Positions 1 through 5,453 of a stretch of 5,453 nt of DNA are shown here, in pieces. The DNA is taken from the NCBI GenBank assembly GCA_964471535.1, contig CAYYHA010000263.1, positions 1 to 5,453 of the forward strand, read 5' to 3'. The notes below the pieces were generated by a model. It made no database searches. It was not told where the DNA came from and saw only the letters and a program-made list of their open reading frames with translations. Each line of letters starts with the position of its first letter. Within the stretch, counting starts at the first letter, position 1. Source of the stretch: CAYYHA01 sp964471535 (GTDB taxonomy: Bacteria > Myxococcota > Myxococcia > SLRQ01). The position numbers and the translations under genes were made by a program.

Positions 1-1869
1 CCCATCGGGGCCTCGGCGCTCGCCCCCGCCACCCGCGACAACCCCGTGGACGCCCCGTCGAACTACCGCGCCACCCCCGGCGTCCACGGCGGCACCGGTC
101 TCTTCTTCCTCCCCGTCGCCGACGCGGGCGCGCCAGGGACCGTTCGCCTGGCTGTGACCGGTGAGGTCTTCTTCATGGAGGACTTCCTGATCCTGGGCGA
201 CCGGAACGATCGCGAGGCCCTCGACTTCGCCCTCGCCTGGACGCCGAAGCCCTGGCTCGAGGCCTACGCTTCGCTGGCCTACGTCTCCAACAGCAACACC
301 TTGAGCGCGCCGCGGCTGATGCAGGTGCAGGGGGACCTCGCGGTGGGTGCGAAGGCCGTCTGGACGGCGAGCCCCCTCTTCTCCCTCGCCGGTGACCTGC
401 GCCTGACCTTCCTGCCGGCCATCGGCGCCATCGGGCCGGGCGCGCTGGGCGTCGAGCCGCGCCTGCTCGGGCGGCTGGACTTTCGGGAGGTGGCCCGCCT
501 TCCCCTGCTCCTGCACCTGGAGCTCGGCGGCATCGTCGACGGCTCGGCTGCGCTCCCCGACGGCGCACGCCTCGAGCGGGTGGAGGAGTTCGCCCTGGGG
601 ATCCACCGCTACCACCGCTTCGCCGCAGGTGCGGCGCTGGAGAGCCCCCTCCCCTGGGTGACCCCGTTCGTCGCCTGGCGCATGCGGGCCCCGCTGGGGG
701 AGGTCGAGCTGCCCCTGGTCCGGGAGGGAGATGGGACGGTGCGGCGGCTGACCTACGGCGAGGTCGTAAGCCACGTGCTCACCGTGGGCACGAAGCTCAC
801 TGCGCTGCGCGATCTCACCTTCGACGCGGCGCTGGACATCGGGCTGAATGGCGCCGCCGTGCAGGGCGTCCCCGCCACGATGCCCTGGAACCTGCTCCTC
901 TCGGCCACCTACGTCCTCGACCCGACGAGTCGCAGCGAACGGGTGATCCGTACCGTCGAACGCACCGTCGAGGTCGACCGCCCCGTGGCACCGCCGGTGG
1001 GGCACCTCGTGGGCACCGTCGTGGAGAGCGGCACCGGCACGCCGGTGGGCGACGCGCTCATCACGGTCGGCGGAGTGGACGGGGTCGTCGCCTCGGCCCC
1101 GGAGACGGGACGCTTTCGTTCCTACGGCCTCCCCGAAGGAGAGGTGGAGGTCCACGTCTCGAAGGAGGGCTATGCCCCGGTGACCGTTGCCGCGGTGGTC
1201 CGGCCCGGAGAGGAGACGCCCCTCGAAATCCAACTCGAGCGGGTCGTACGCACCGGAACCCTCGAGGTGTCGGTGGTGGGCGGAAAGAAGAAGACCCCCC
1301 TCCCGGCGACGATCGAGCTCATCGGCCCCGAGACGAAGACCGTGACCGCCGGCCCCGATGGCAAGGCCTCGGTGGAGCTCGAGCCGGGAGACTACGTCAT
1401 GAACGTGAAGGCCGACGGCTACCTCACCCGGCAGAAGAACCTCCGCATCGAGGAAGGGGCGCAGGTCCTCGCCGATCTGGAGCTGGCGCGCAAGGCGAAG
1501 CGCAAGCTGGTCATCGTGAAGAAGGACAAGATCGAGCTGAAGCGGCAGATCCACTTCCAGACGGGGAAGGCCGAGATCCTGCCCGACAGCTACCAGATCC
1601 TCGATCAGGTGATCGACGCCATCGCGAACAACCGGATCGAGAAGGTCCGGATCGAGGGTCACACCGACAGCCGCGGCAGTGCCGCCTTCAACAAGCGCCT
1701 CTCACAGGCCCGGGCCGAAGCGGTGCGGGCCTATCTGGTGGAGAAGGGCATCTCGGAGGAGCGCATCGAGGCGGTGGGCTACGGCGAGGAGCGCCCCATC
1801 GCGCCCAACCTCACCAAGCGGGGGCGGGCGATGAACCGGCGGGTGGAGTTCCACATCCTGGCGCAGTAG
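1..1869 (+). CDS. OmpA-family outer-membrane protein, 5' partial
   Basis: Probable outer-membrane protein anchoring the envelope to peptidoglycan. The frame is open from base 1. The first internal start is GTG at 46, but no signal peptide follows it, so the true start lies upstream; the ASA at codons 5-7 of the window could be the end of a signal peptide (inference). Counting from GTG 46: residues 1-292 alternate polar and hydrophobic residues with many Gly/aromatic positions, as in a beta-barrel, ending near ATYVLDP. Residues 318-398 resemble a carboxypeptidase-regulatory-like sandwich (GTVVESGTGTPVGDALITV, then KEGYAPV). Residues 404-480 are a second PEGA-like sandwich (ADGYLTRQ). A Lys-rich linker lies at 483-500. 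Residues 501-605 are the OmpA C-terminal domain with GHTDSRGS, D541 and R556, the spacing of the diaminopimelate-binding Asp/Arg pair of E. coli OmpA. The C-terminal domain is certain; the barrel is inferred from pattern. It is convergent with the minus-strand operon. Confidence 0.9.
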   Translation, partial: PIGASALAPATRDNPVDAPSNYRATPGVHGGTGLFFLPVADAGAPGTVRLAVTGEVFFMEDFLILGDRNDREALDFALAWTPKPWLEAYASLAYVSNSNTLSAPRLMQVQGDLAVGAKAVWTASPLFSLAGDLRLTFLPAIGAIGPGALGVEPRLLGRLDFREVARLPLLLHLELGGIVDGSAALPDGARLERVEEFALGIHRYHRFAAGAALESPLPWVTPFVAWRMRAPLGEVELPLVREGDGTVRRLTYGEVVSHVLTVGTKLTALRDLTFDAALDIGLNGAAVQGVPATMPWNLLLSATYVLDPTSRSERVIRTVERTVEVDRPVAPPVGHLVGTVVESGTGTPVGDALITVGGVDGVVASAPETGRFRSYGLPEGEVEVHVSKEGYAPVTVAAVVRPGEETPLEIQLERVVRTGTLEVSVVGGKKKTPLPATIELIGPETKTVTAGPDGKASVELEPGDYVMNVKADGYLTRQKNLRIEEGAQVLADLELARKAKRKLVIVKKDKIELKRQIHFQTGKAEILPDSYQILDQVIDAIANNRIEKVRIEGHTDSRGSAAFNKRLSQARAEAVRAYLVEKGISEERIEAVGYGEERPIAPNLTKRGRAMNRRVEFHILAQ

Positions 1870-1913
1870 CGGGGCATCCGACCGAGCGCCCGGCGCGCAG
1901 GCAGCGGGGGCAG

Positions 1914-1995
1914 GCCTCGGGTTCGGCAGAGGCTCGACGACGAACCCGCCCGACAACGAACCCGCCCGGCGACGAGGCAAGCGGCGTCGGGCCGC
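1914..1995. terminator. Possible bidirectional terminator hairpins
   Basis: Three inverted repeats lie between the convergent stops. CGGGTTCG (1918-1925) pairs with CGAACCCG at 1941-1948 or 1957-1964. GCCTCG (1914-1919) pairs with CGAGGC (1973-1978), enclosing the first stem. GCGGC (1981-1985) pairs with GCCGC (1991-1995) around a five-base loop, only four bases beyond the minus-strand stop codon. The placement suits termination of both transcripts, but there is no U-run, and short stems are common by chance in DNA this GC-rich. Confidence 0.3.
1936..1967. repeat. Two-copy 16-bp tandem repeat
   Basis: Positions 1936-1951 and 1952-1967 match at 15 of 16 bases (G versus A at the fourth base); the shared core ACGAACCCGCCCG sits at 1940-1952 and 1956-1968. 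Each unit contains CGAACCCG, which is the reverse complement of CGGGTTCG at 1918-1925. The upstream arm can therefore pair with either copy. Confidence 0.75.
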
Positions 1996-1999
1996 CTGG

Positions 2000-2797
2000 T
2001 CAATCGAGGTCGAGGCGAAGGTGGTGCTCGAAGGGGCCCTCCTGCGCCTCCTCGGAGACGACGAAGACGAGGCGGGCCTTTGCAAGGCCGGCGAGGTACG
2101 ACAGATGGGGGCGAGCGACCGCCCAGGGCACGACCAGCGGGCGCTCGGGATCCACCAGGGGGCCCTCTCCGGAGGCCTCGGCAATCGCCTGTTCGAGCGC
2201 ATCGGACGCGTAGCCTGCGGATGCGAGGAGCGCCGGAAGCCGTGACCGCTCCCGTCGCTTGGTCTCGAGGGCGATCTCCACGGGCTCCAGCGCCTGCCGA
2301 ATTCGATCCTGGGCTCGCCCCAGCGCCTGGGACCGGCGCACCGCATAGTAGACGATGCCCATGAGGATCAGCGCGGCGGCGGGGAAGACATAGGGGCGAA
2401 GGTCGGGCCACAGAAAGGCAAAGGTGAGGGCCCCCAGCGCCACGGTCGTCCCGAGGGTGAGATAGAGCAGCGTCCTGGGCACCACCACCTCCATCATCTC
2501 CTTGCGCAGGCGAACCCGCTCGCGCTGCAACGAGTCGATCCCATCGCTGCGCCGGCGAACCGTCTCGGCAAAGCGGCCGAGATCCCGGGGCAGCGACTCG
2601 GGCCCGCCCGCCGCCAGCCGTGCCAGCTCGGGCGCGCCGGCGAGGACCCCCTCGACGGCGAGCGCCACCTCTTCGGCGGCTGCCCGGCTCTGCAGGAGGA
2701 CGAGACCGGTGCGAGGGCGCGTCTCCGCGGCGGAGGGCACCTCGGCTGCCGGCGGGGCGGCGCTCAACCGTGTGCCTTGCGTGCGTAGAGCAGCCAT
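2000..2797 (-). CDS. Two-helix membrane protein of unknown function
   Basis: A 265-residue protein I do not recognise. From the ATG at 2797: residues 1-30 are Ala/Pro-rich; 31-105 are mostly helical and charged, with a likely coiled coil around 72-101 (RFAETVRRRSDGIDSLQRER); hydrophobic helices lie at about 106-130 and 136-153, separated by PDLRPY; 155-207 is a second charged helical stretch; 208-265 is a soluble tail ending RLDLD. A helical hairpin in the inner membrane with both ends in the cytoplasm is the likely topology (inference). The ATG lies inside tlyA, with AAAGGA eight bases upstream, giving a 34-nt overlap. A TTG at 2767 that shares bases with the tlyA stop (TTGA), with a weaker AAGG upstream, is the alternative start. 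No catalytic motif is visible. The two hydrophobic segments and absence of frame disruption support a real gene in this frame. Confidence 0.8.
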   Translation of the reverse strand: MAALRTQGTRLSAAPPAAEVPSAAETRPRTGLVLLQSRAAAEEVALAVEGVLAGAPELARLAAGGPESLPRDLGRFAETVRRRSDGIDSLQRERVRLRKEMMEVVVPRTLLYLTLGTTVALGALTFAFLWPDLRPYVFPAAALILMGIVYYAVRRSQALGRAQDRIRQALEPVEIALETKRRERSRLPALLASAGYASDALEQAIAEASGEGPLVDPERPLVVPWAVARPHLSYLAGLAKARLVFVVSEEAQEGPFEHHLRLDLD

Positions 2798-3507
2798 TCG
2801 ACGTTTCCTTTGGGCCCGGGCACGGGAGAGTCCAGGTGACCTGCAACCGAGAAGCCACACGCCACCGCCGCTGCCGCGACGCGCTCGAGGGCGGCGCGGC
2901 GCAGCCGCTCGTCGCGCACCACCCCGCCACGCCCCACCTCCGACCGTCCCACCTCGAACTGGGGCTTGACCAGAGCCACGAGCTGCCCGTCGGCCTCGAG
3001 ACAGGTGGCGATGGGGGGCAGCAGGAGGGTGAGCGAGATGAAGGAGCAGTCGGCGACGCACAGGGAGACCGTCCCCCCGATGGTCTGGGGATCCAGATGG
3101 CGGGCGTTCGTCCGTTCGAGCACCGTCACGCGGGGATCGCTGCGGAGCCGGTGGTGGAGCTGACCGTAGCCCACGTCGACGGCCACGACCTCGCGAGCCC
3201 CGTGCTGCAGGAGGCAGTCGGTGAAGCCTCCGGTGCTCGCCCCCACATCGAGGCAGCGCAGGCCGCTCGGGTCGACGTGGAAGGCGCGCAGACCCGCTTC
3301 CAGCTTCAAACCGCCCCGGGAGACGTACCGGTGGCCTACGCCCTTGAGCCGAAGCGTGACGTCTCGGGGCAGAAGCTCACCCGCCTTCTCCACGCGGCGC
3401 TCGCCGGCCACCACCTCACCGGCCATGATGAGGGCGCGGGCCTTGCTCCGAGTCTCGGCCAGCCCCCGCTCCACCAGCAGGAGGTCGGCCCGCACCTTAT
3501 CGACCAC
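2764..3507 (-). CDS. tlyA: TlyA family rRNA 2'-O-methyltransferase
   Basis: An S-adenosylmethionine-dependent RNA methyltransferase that in characterised members methylates the 2'-hydroxyl of cytidines in 16S and/or 23S rRNA; some homologues are annotated as hemolysins. It has 247 residues, normal for the family. Residues about 6-60 form an S4 RNA-binding domain (RADLLLVERGLAETRSKARA). The FtsJ-like Rossmann fold follows: SAM-binding loop DVGASTGGFTDCLL (87-100), VDVGYGQL (110-117), VADCSFISL (151-159), LVKPQFEVG (179-187) and GNVEWLL (234-240). The K-D-K-E set is complete as K68, D153, K181 and E237, each one residue below the M. tuberculosis TlyA numbering. The start is GTG, supported by a GGGAGGG Shine-Dalgarno seven bases upstream and by the typical N-terminus. 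It lies 57 nt downstream of ispA, and its 3' end overlaps the next gene. Whether the target is 16S, 23S or both cannot be read from sequence. Confidence 0.96.
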   Translation of the reverse strand: MVDKVRADLLLVERGLAETRSKARALIMAGEVVAGERRVEKAGELLPRDVTLRLKGVGHRYVSRGGLKLEAGLRAFHVDPSGLRCLDVGASTGGFTDCLLQHGAREVVAVDVGYGQLHHRLRSDPRVTVLERTNARHLDPQTIGGTVSLCVADCSFISLTLLLPPIATCLEADGQLVALVKPQFEVGRSEVGRGGVVRDERLRRAALERVAAAAVACGFSVAGHLDSPVPGPKGNVEWLLYARKAHG

Positions 3508-3514
3508 GGCGCTG

Positions 3515-3521
3515 CCCTCCC
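3515..3521 (-). promoter_or_regulatory. Shine-Dalgarno fixing the tlyA GTG start
   Basis: On the minus strand this reads GGGAGGG, seven bases before the GTG at 3507. It supports GTG as the tlyA initiator. It lies in the 57-nt ispA-tlyA gap (3508-3564), the only sizeable gap in the operon; I saw no convincing promoter there. Confidence 0.65.
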
Positions 3522-3564
3522 GCTCCCACGGCCTTGGGCGACGAGGATCCCACGCCCGACTGCC

Positions 3565-4446
3565 TCATGCCTGCCGATCGATGACTCGCCGGGCCCGCGC
3601 CAACCGGGGCGCCGCCGCCGCCCCGAAGCCGGAGACGGCGGTGAGCGCCTCGTCCACCAGCGCGCGTGCCCGATCCCGCGCCGCATCGAGTCCGATCGCC
3701 CGCGGCACCGTCGCGGTGTCCCGCGCCCGATCCTTCCCCGTCGTTTTCCCCAACGCCGCCGCTTCACCCACCTCGTCGAGGATGTCGTCGGCGATCTGAA
3801 AGGCGAGCCCGACGGCCCGGCCGTACCGCTCCAGCTGTGCCACCGCCTCGGGCGCCGCACCCACCGCCTCGGCCCCTCCCGCGGCCGCGCAGCAAAAGAG
3901 CGCTGCGGTCTTTCCCAGGTGCACCCGCTCCACCGCCTCGAGGCCAGCCCCCACCGCCTCTCGGGTCACGTCGCGCACCTGGCCTCCCACCATGCCCGCC
4001 GATCCCGCCGCCCCGGCCAGCCGCCGGACGAGGCGCAGCCGCACCGGCTCCTCGCCGCGGGCCAGGCACGCAAAGGCGTCGGTGAGCAGCGCATCGCCCG
4101 CCAGGATGGCCATCGCCTCGCCGAAGACCTTGTGGCTCGTGGGCCTGCCGCGGCGCAGGTCGTCGTCGTCCATCGCCGGCAGGTCGTCGTGGATCAGCGA
4201 ATAGGTGTGCACCATCTCCAGTGCGCAGCACAGGTCCTCGAGGGCAGCCGGACGGGCGCGCACGCCCACCGCCTCCGCCGCGGCCAGCGCGACAGCCGGC
4301 CGGAGCCGCTTGCCCCCGGCGAGGAGCGAGTAGGCCATTGCCTCGCGCAGGCGCGGCGGCGCGTCGAGGGCCTCGAGCCGCGCCGCGAGCCAGCGCTCCA
4401 CCTCCCGTGCCCGCGCGTCGAGCCAGGGCGCTAGCTGGAAGTCCAT
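3565..4446 (-). CDS. ispA: Trans-isoprenyl diphosphate synthase (farnesyl/geranylgeranyl type)
   Basis: A cytoplasmic Mg-dependent prenyltransferase that condenses isopentenyl diphosphate with allylic diphosphates to make FPP or GGPP, precursors of undecaprenyl phosphate, quinone side chains and carotenoids. It has 293 residues, typical of IspA. Motifs in order: GGKRLRP (44-50); first Asp-rich motif DDLPAMD (87-93), in the two-residue-insertion form usual in bacterial enzymes, within HTYSLIHDDLPAMDDDDLRR; GGQVRD (154-159); VHLGKT (175-180); FQIADDILD (216-224), the second Asp-rich motif; and the GKTTGKD loop after it. All catalytic aspartates are present. Tyr82 is the fifth residue before the first motif, but chain length (C15 versus C20) cannot be settled from this. 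The ATG is preceded by AGGAGG, and the first 16 nt overlap the receiver gene. In many bacteria dxs follows ispA; here tlyA does. Confidence 0.95.
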   Translation of the reverse strand: MDFQLAPWLDARAREVERWLAARLEALDAPPRLREAMAYSLLAGGKRLRPAVALAAAEAVGVRARPAALEDLCCALEMVHTYSLIHDDLPAMDDDDLRRGRPTSHKVFGEAMAILAGDALLTDAFACLARGEEPVRLRLVRRLAGAAGSAGMVGGQVRDVTREAVGAGLEAVERVHLGKTAALFCCAAAGGAEAVGAAPEAVAQLERYGRAVGLAFQIADDILDEVGEAAALGKTTGKDRARDTATVPRAIGLDAARDRARALVDEALTAVSGFGAAAAPRLARARRVIDRQA

Positions 4447-4832
4447 CTCCCCTCCTCCTGCTCGGCCAGAATCTCGGCCACCCGCTGCACGAGCGCCTCG
4501 ACCCGGACGGGCTCGACGAAGTAGTCGGCCGCGCCCGCCGCATAGCCGGCGGCGAGATCGGCGGGGCGCCGGCGCCCGGAGAGGAAGACGACGGGCAGGC
4601 GGCAGAAGCGTTCACTCCGCTTCAGCGCGCGCACCACGGCCAGGCCATCGATCCAGCGCGTCCCCGGCTCGACGATGAGCAGGTCGGGCCGCTCCACTTC
4701 CAGGACCGAGACCAGGCGCAGGCCGCTCGTCACCTCGGTCACCTGGTGCCCCGCCGCCTCGAGCGCGAGGGCGAGCAGGGTTCGGGTGTCCTCGTCCTCG
4801 TCGAGGAGTGCGATGTGGCCGGTGGCTGCCAT
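4431..4832 (-). CDS. Stand-alone receiver-domain protein with degenerate active site
   Basis: A single CheY-like receiver domain of 133 residues with no output domain. The fold is clear: LLDEDEDTRTLLALALEAAG (9-28) matches the usual VDDDxxxR start and gives acidic pocket residues D11/E12; PDLLIVEPGTRWIDGL (49-64) is the beta3 loop; LPVVFLSG (79-86) supplies the Thr/Ser position as S85; GAADYFVEP (100-108) is the beta5 region, with Y104 at the switch aromatic. Two key residues are changed. The phospho-acceptor Asp is Glu (E55, codon GAG at 4670-4668), and the invariant Lys before the cis-Pro is also Glu (E107, codon GAG at 4514-4512). Ordinary Asp phosphorylation is therefore unlikely; it may be constitutive or a protein-binding module. 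It starts eight bases after the xseB stop, its Shine-Dalgarno AGAGG (4842-4838) overlaps that stop, and its 3' end overlaps ispA by 16 nt. No partner histidine kinase is in view. Confidence 0.9.
   Translation of the reverse strand: MAATGHIALLDEDEDTRTLLALALEAAGHQVTEVTSGLRLVSVLEVERPDLLIVEPGTRWIDGLAVVRALKRSERFCRLPVVFLSGRRRPADLAAGYAAGAADYFVEPVRVEALVQRVAEILAEQEEGRWTSS
4447..4459 (-). promoter_or_regulatory. ispA Shine-Dalgarno inside the receiver gene
   Basis: On the minus strand this reads AGGAGGAGGGGAG directly before the ispA ATG. It is made from the last Gln-Glu-Glu-Gly codons of the receiver protein, whose stop lies 16 nt inside ispA. Translation of ispA is probably coupled to that of the receiver gene (inference). 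Confidence 0.7.
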
Positions 4833-4840
4833 CGCGGCCT

Positions 4841-5131
4841 CTAGAAGGCGTCCTCCCCCGCTACCGCCTCAGGTGGCTCGGACGCCGCGCCTGCCTCGAA
4901 GGGCGCCGTCTCGCCGCTCTCGTCGAGGAGCACTTCCACCTTGCGCTCCGCGGCGTCGAGGAGCGCCTGTCCGCGGCGGACGAGCTTCATGCCCTCCTCG
5001 AAGGCGGCGATCTGCGCCTCGAGGGGGAGGTCTCCTTCCTCGAGCTTCGTCACTAGGGCCTCGAGGCGCTCGACCACCGCCTCGTAGCTGGGTGCTTCCT
5101 CTTCGGTGGACCTCGTCTTTCTCTTGCTCAT
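4841..5131 (-). CDS. xseB: Exonuclease VII small subunit
   Basis: Small subunit of exonuclease VII, which assembles in several copies with one XseA to degrade single-stranded DNA from both ends into oligonucleotides, in repair and recombination. It has 96 residues. The core at about 15-69 is a helical hairpin with the family pattern YEAVVERLEALVTKLEEGDL, then FEEGMKLVRRGQALLDAAE and KVEVLL. The first 14 residues are charged; the acidic tail from 70 onward (Ala/Glu/Pro-rich) makes it somewhat longer than the usual 70-80 residues. ATG 5131 is chosen because it overlaps the xseA stop as ATGA, has AAGGA eight bases upstream, and leaves the family core intact; the longer open frame above it is the xseA region in another frame. 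Translation is probably coupled to xseA. Confidence 0.95.
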   Translation of the reverse strand: MSKRKTRSTEEEAPSYEAVVERLEALVTKLEEGDLPLEAQIAAFEEGMKLVRRGQALLDAAERKVEVLLDESGETAPFEAGAASEPPEAVAGEDAF

Positions 5132-5453
5132 GGCTCGTGTCCTTCTTCGCCGGGCGGGCCACCCGTGGCCCCGGCGTCTCGGTGCTCGGTCGCTTGGGAG
5201 CGCTCGTGCGTCGTCCCCTCGTGCGTATCGGCCGCGTCGTCGGCGGGCGGCCGCGGCGGCGCGGGCGGGCGCACACCGGCGCTGGGCTTCGCCGCTGCCG
5301 CCGCCGCAGCGTCGCGCAGGGGCGCCCGGGCCTCCACGGCCTCGATGGTGGCCCACAGTCTGGCCCGCGCGACATAGAGTTCCACCCCCTCCCCCACCGC
5401 CACGTCCTCGGGGCCGCGGACGATGCGCCCCGCGGCGGTGCGCACCACCGCGT
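5128..5453 (-). CDS. xseA: Exonuclease VII large subunit, C-terminal part
   Basis: Only the last 107 or so codons are inside the window; the frame stays open to the right edge, so the gene continues beyond it. The first complete codons read AVVRTAAGRIVRGPEDVAVG, then VELYVARARLWATIEAVE. This matches the terminal strand-rich segment of XseA (G-Y-A-x-V followed by GxxV, then xVxxGxxxxxxxxxGxxxxxV). The GTG at 5448 is not a real start. After this segment comes an Ala/Pro/Gly- and charge-rich tail of about 60 residues (KPSAGVRPPAPPRPPADD and onward) that looks disordered and is longer than in typical XseA. The stop TGA overlaps the xseB start as ATGA. Family assignment rests on the short C-terminal segment plus the adjoining xseB. 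Confidence 0.88.
   Translation of the reverse strand, partial: AVVRTAAGRIVRGPEDVAVGEGVELYVARARLWATIEAVEARAPLRDAAAAAAAKPSAGVRPPAPPRPPADDAADTHEGTTHERSQATEHRDAGATGGPPGEEGHEP

Larger units (their letters stand above)
1870..1999. other. Convergent intergenic region
   Basis: These 130 bases separate the stop codons of two converging genes. No coding frame here has support. The stretch holds a two-copy 16-bp tandem repeat and several overlapping inverted repeats, described separately. No T-tract follows any of the stems, so intrinsic termination is uncertain. Confidence 0.7.

Noticed and set aside
2021..2364. Short plus-strand open frames opposite the membrane-protein gene
   Set aside because: They are antisense, show no ribosome-binding support and have no recognisable protein pattern.
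1779..2930. Minus-strand 383-codon open frame running through the membrane-protein gene into the OmpA 3' end
   Set aside because: The translation is low-complexity Arg/Gly/Ala/Pro, crosses three annotated units out of frame and shows no recognisable motif.
2798..3061. N-terminal extension of the membrane-protein frame
   Set aside because: The extra 88 codons lie wholly within tlyA in another frame and read as Arg/Gly-rich noise; the well-placed ATG at 2797 and the TTG at 2767 are better starts.
2620..4434. Plus-strand 604-codon open frame spanning tlyA and ispA
   Set aside because: It is antisense to two well-identified genes with complete catalytic motifs; its translation is rich in Arg, His, Pro and Ala with no domain pattern. 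Long antisense frames are expected at this GC content.
3764..4615. Minus-strand 283-codon frame overlapping ispA and the receiver gene
   Set aside because: It is a shadow frame of ispA, dominated by Gly/Arg/Ala/Pro with no motif.
5132..5356. Extension of xseB upstream by 75 codons
   Set aside because: The extension is Arg/Gly-rich out-of-frame reading of xseA; the ATGA overlap and the Shine-Dalgarno support the start at 5131.

Overview
This GC-rich window (roughly 70% G+C by eye) looks like chromosome from a Myxococcota / former deltaproteobacterial lineage. The basis is the base composition, an outer-membrane OmpA-type protein that joins a beta-barrel to carboxypeptidase-regulatory/PEGA-like sandwich domains, and a minus-strand xseA-xseB-ispA-tlyA gene order. 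The lineage is an inference; no rRNA or other marker gene is present.

Layout: positions 1-1869 (+) hold the 3' part of a large OmpA-family gene whose start lies upstream of the window. Positions 1870-1999 are a convergent intergenic stretch with a two-copy 16-bp tandem repeat and overlapping inverted repeats that may act as a weak bidirectional terminator. From the right edge back to 2000, everything reads on the minus strand as one tightly packed run: end of xseA (5453-5128), xseB (5131-4841), a stand-alone receiver-domain protein (4832-4431), a trans-isoprenyl diphosphate synthase of the IspA type (4446-3565), tlyA (3507-2764) and an unrecognised two-helix membrane protein (2797-2000). Four of the five junctions overlap or nearly abut; the only real gap is 57 nt between ispA and tlyA. 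The promoter must lie beyond the right edge.

Functionally the operon combines DNA repair (exonuclease VII), isoprenoid chain elongation, rRNA 2'-O-methylation, a regulatory-looking receiver protein and a membrane protein. xseA-xseB-ispA-dxs-tlyA is a familiar bacterial grouping. This version lacks dxs between ispA and tlyA and has the receiver protein between xseB and ispA. The receiver is the most unusual item: the phospho-acceptor Asp is replaced by Glu and the conserved Lys is also Glu, so it probably does not signal by ordinary phosphotransfer. I saw no mobile elements, CRISPR arrays, tRNAs or rRNAs, and nothing that amounts to a wholly new multi-gene system.
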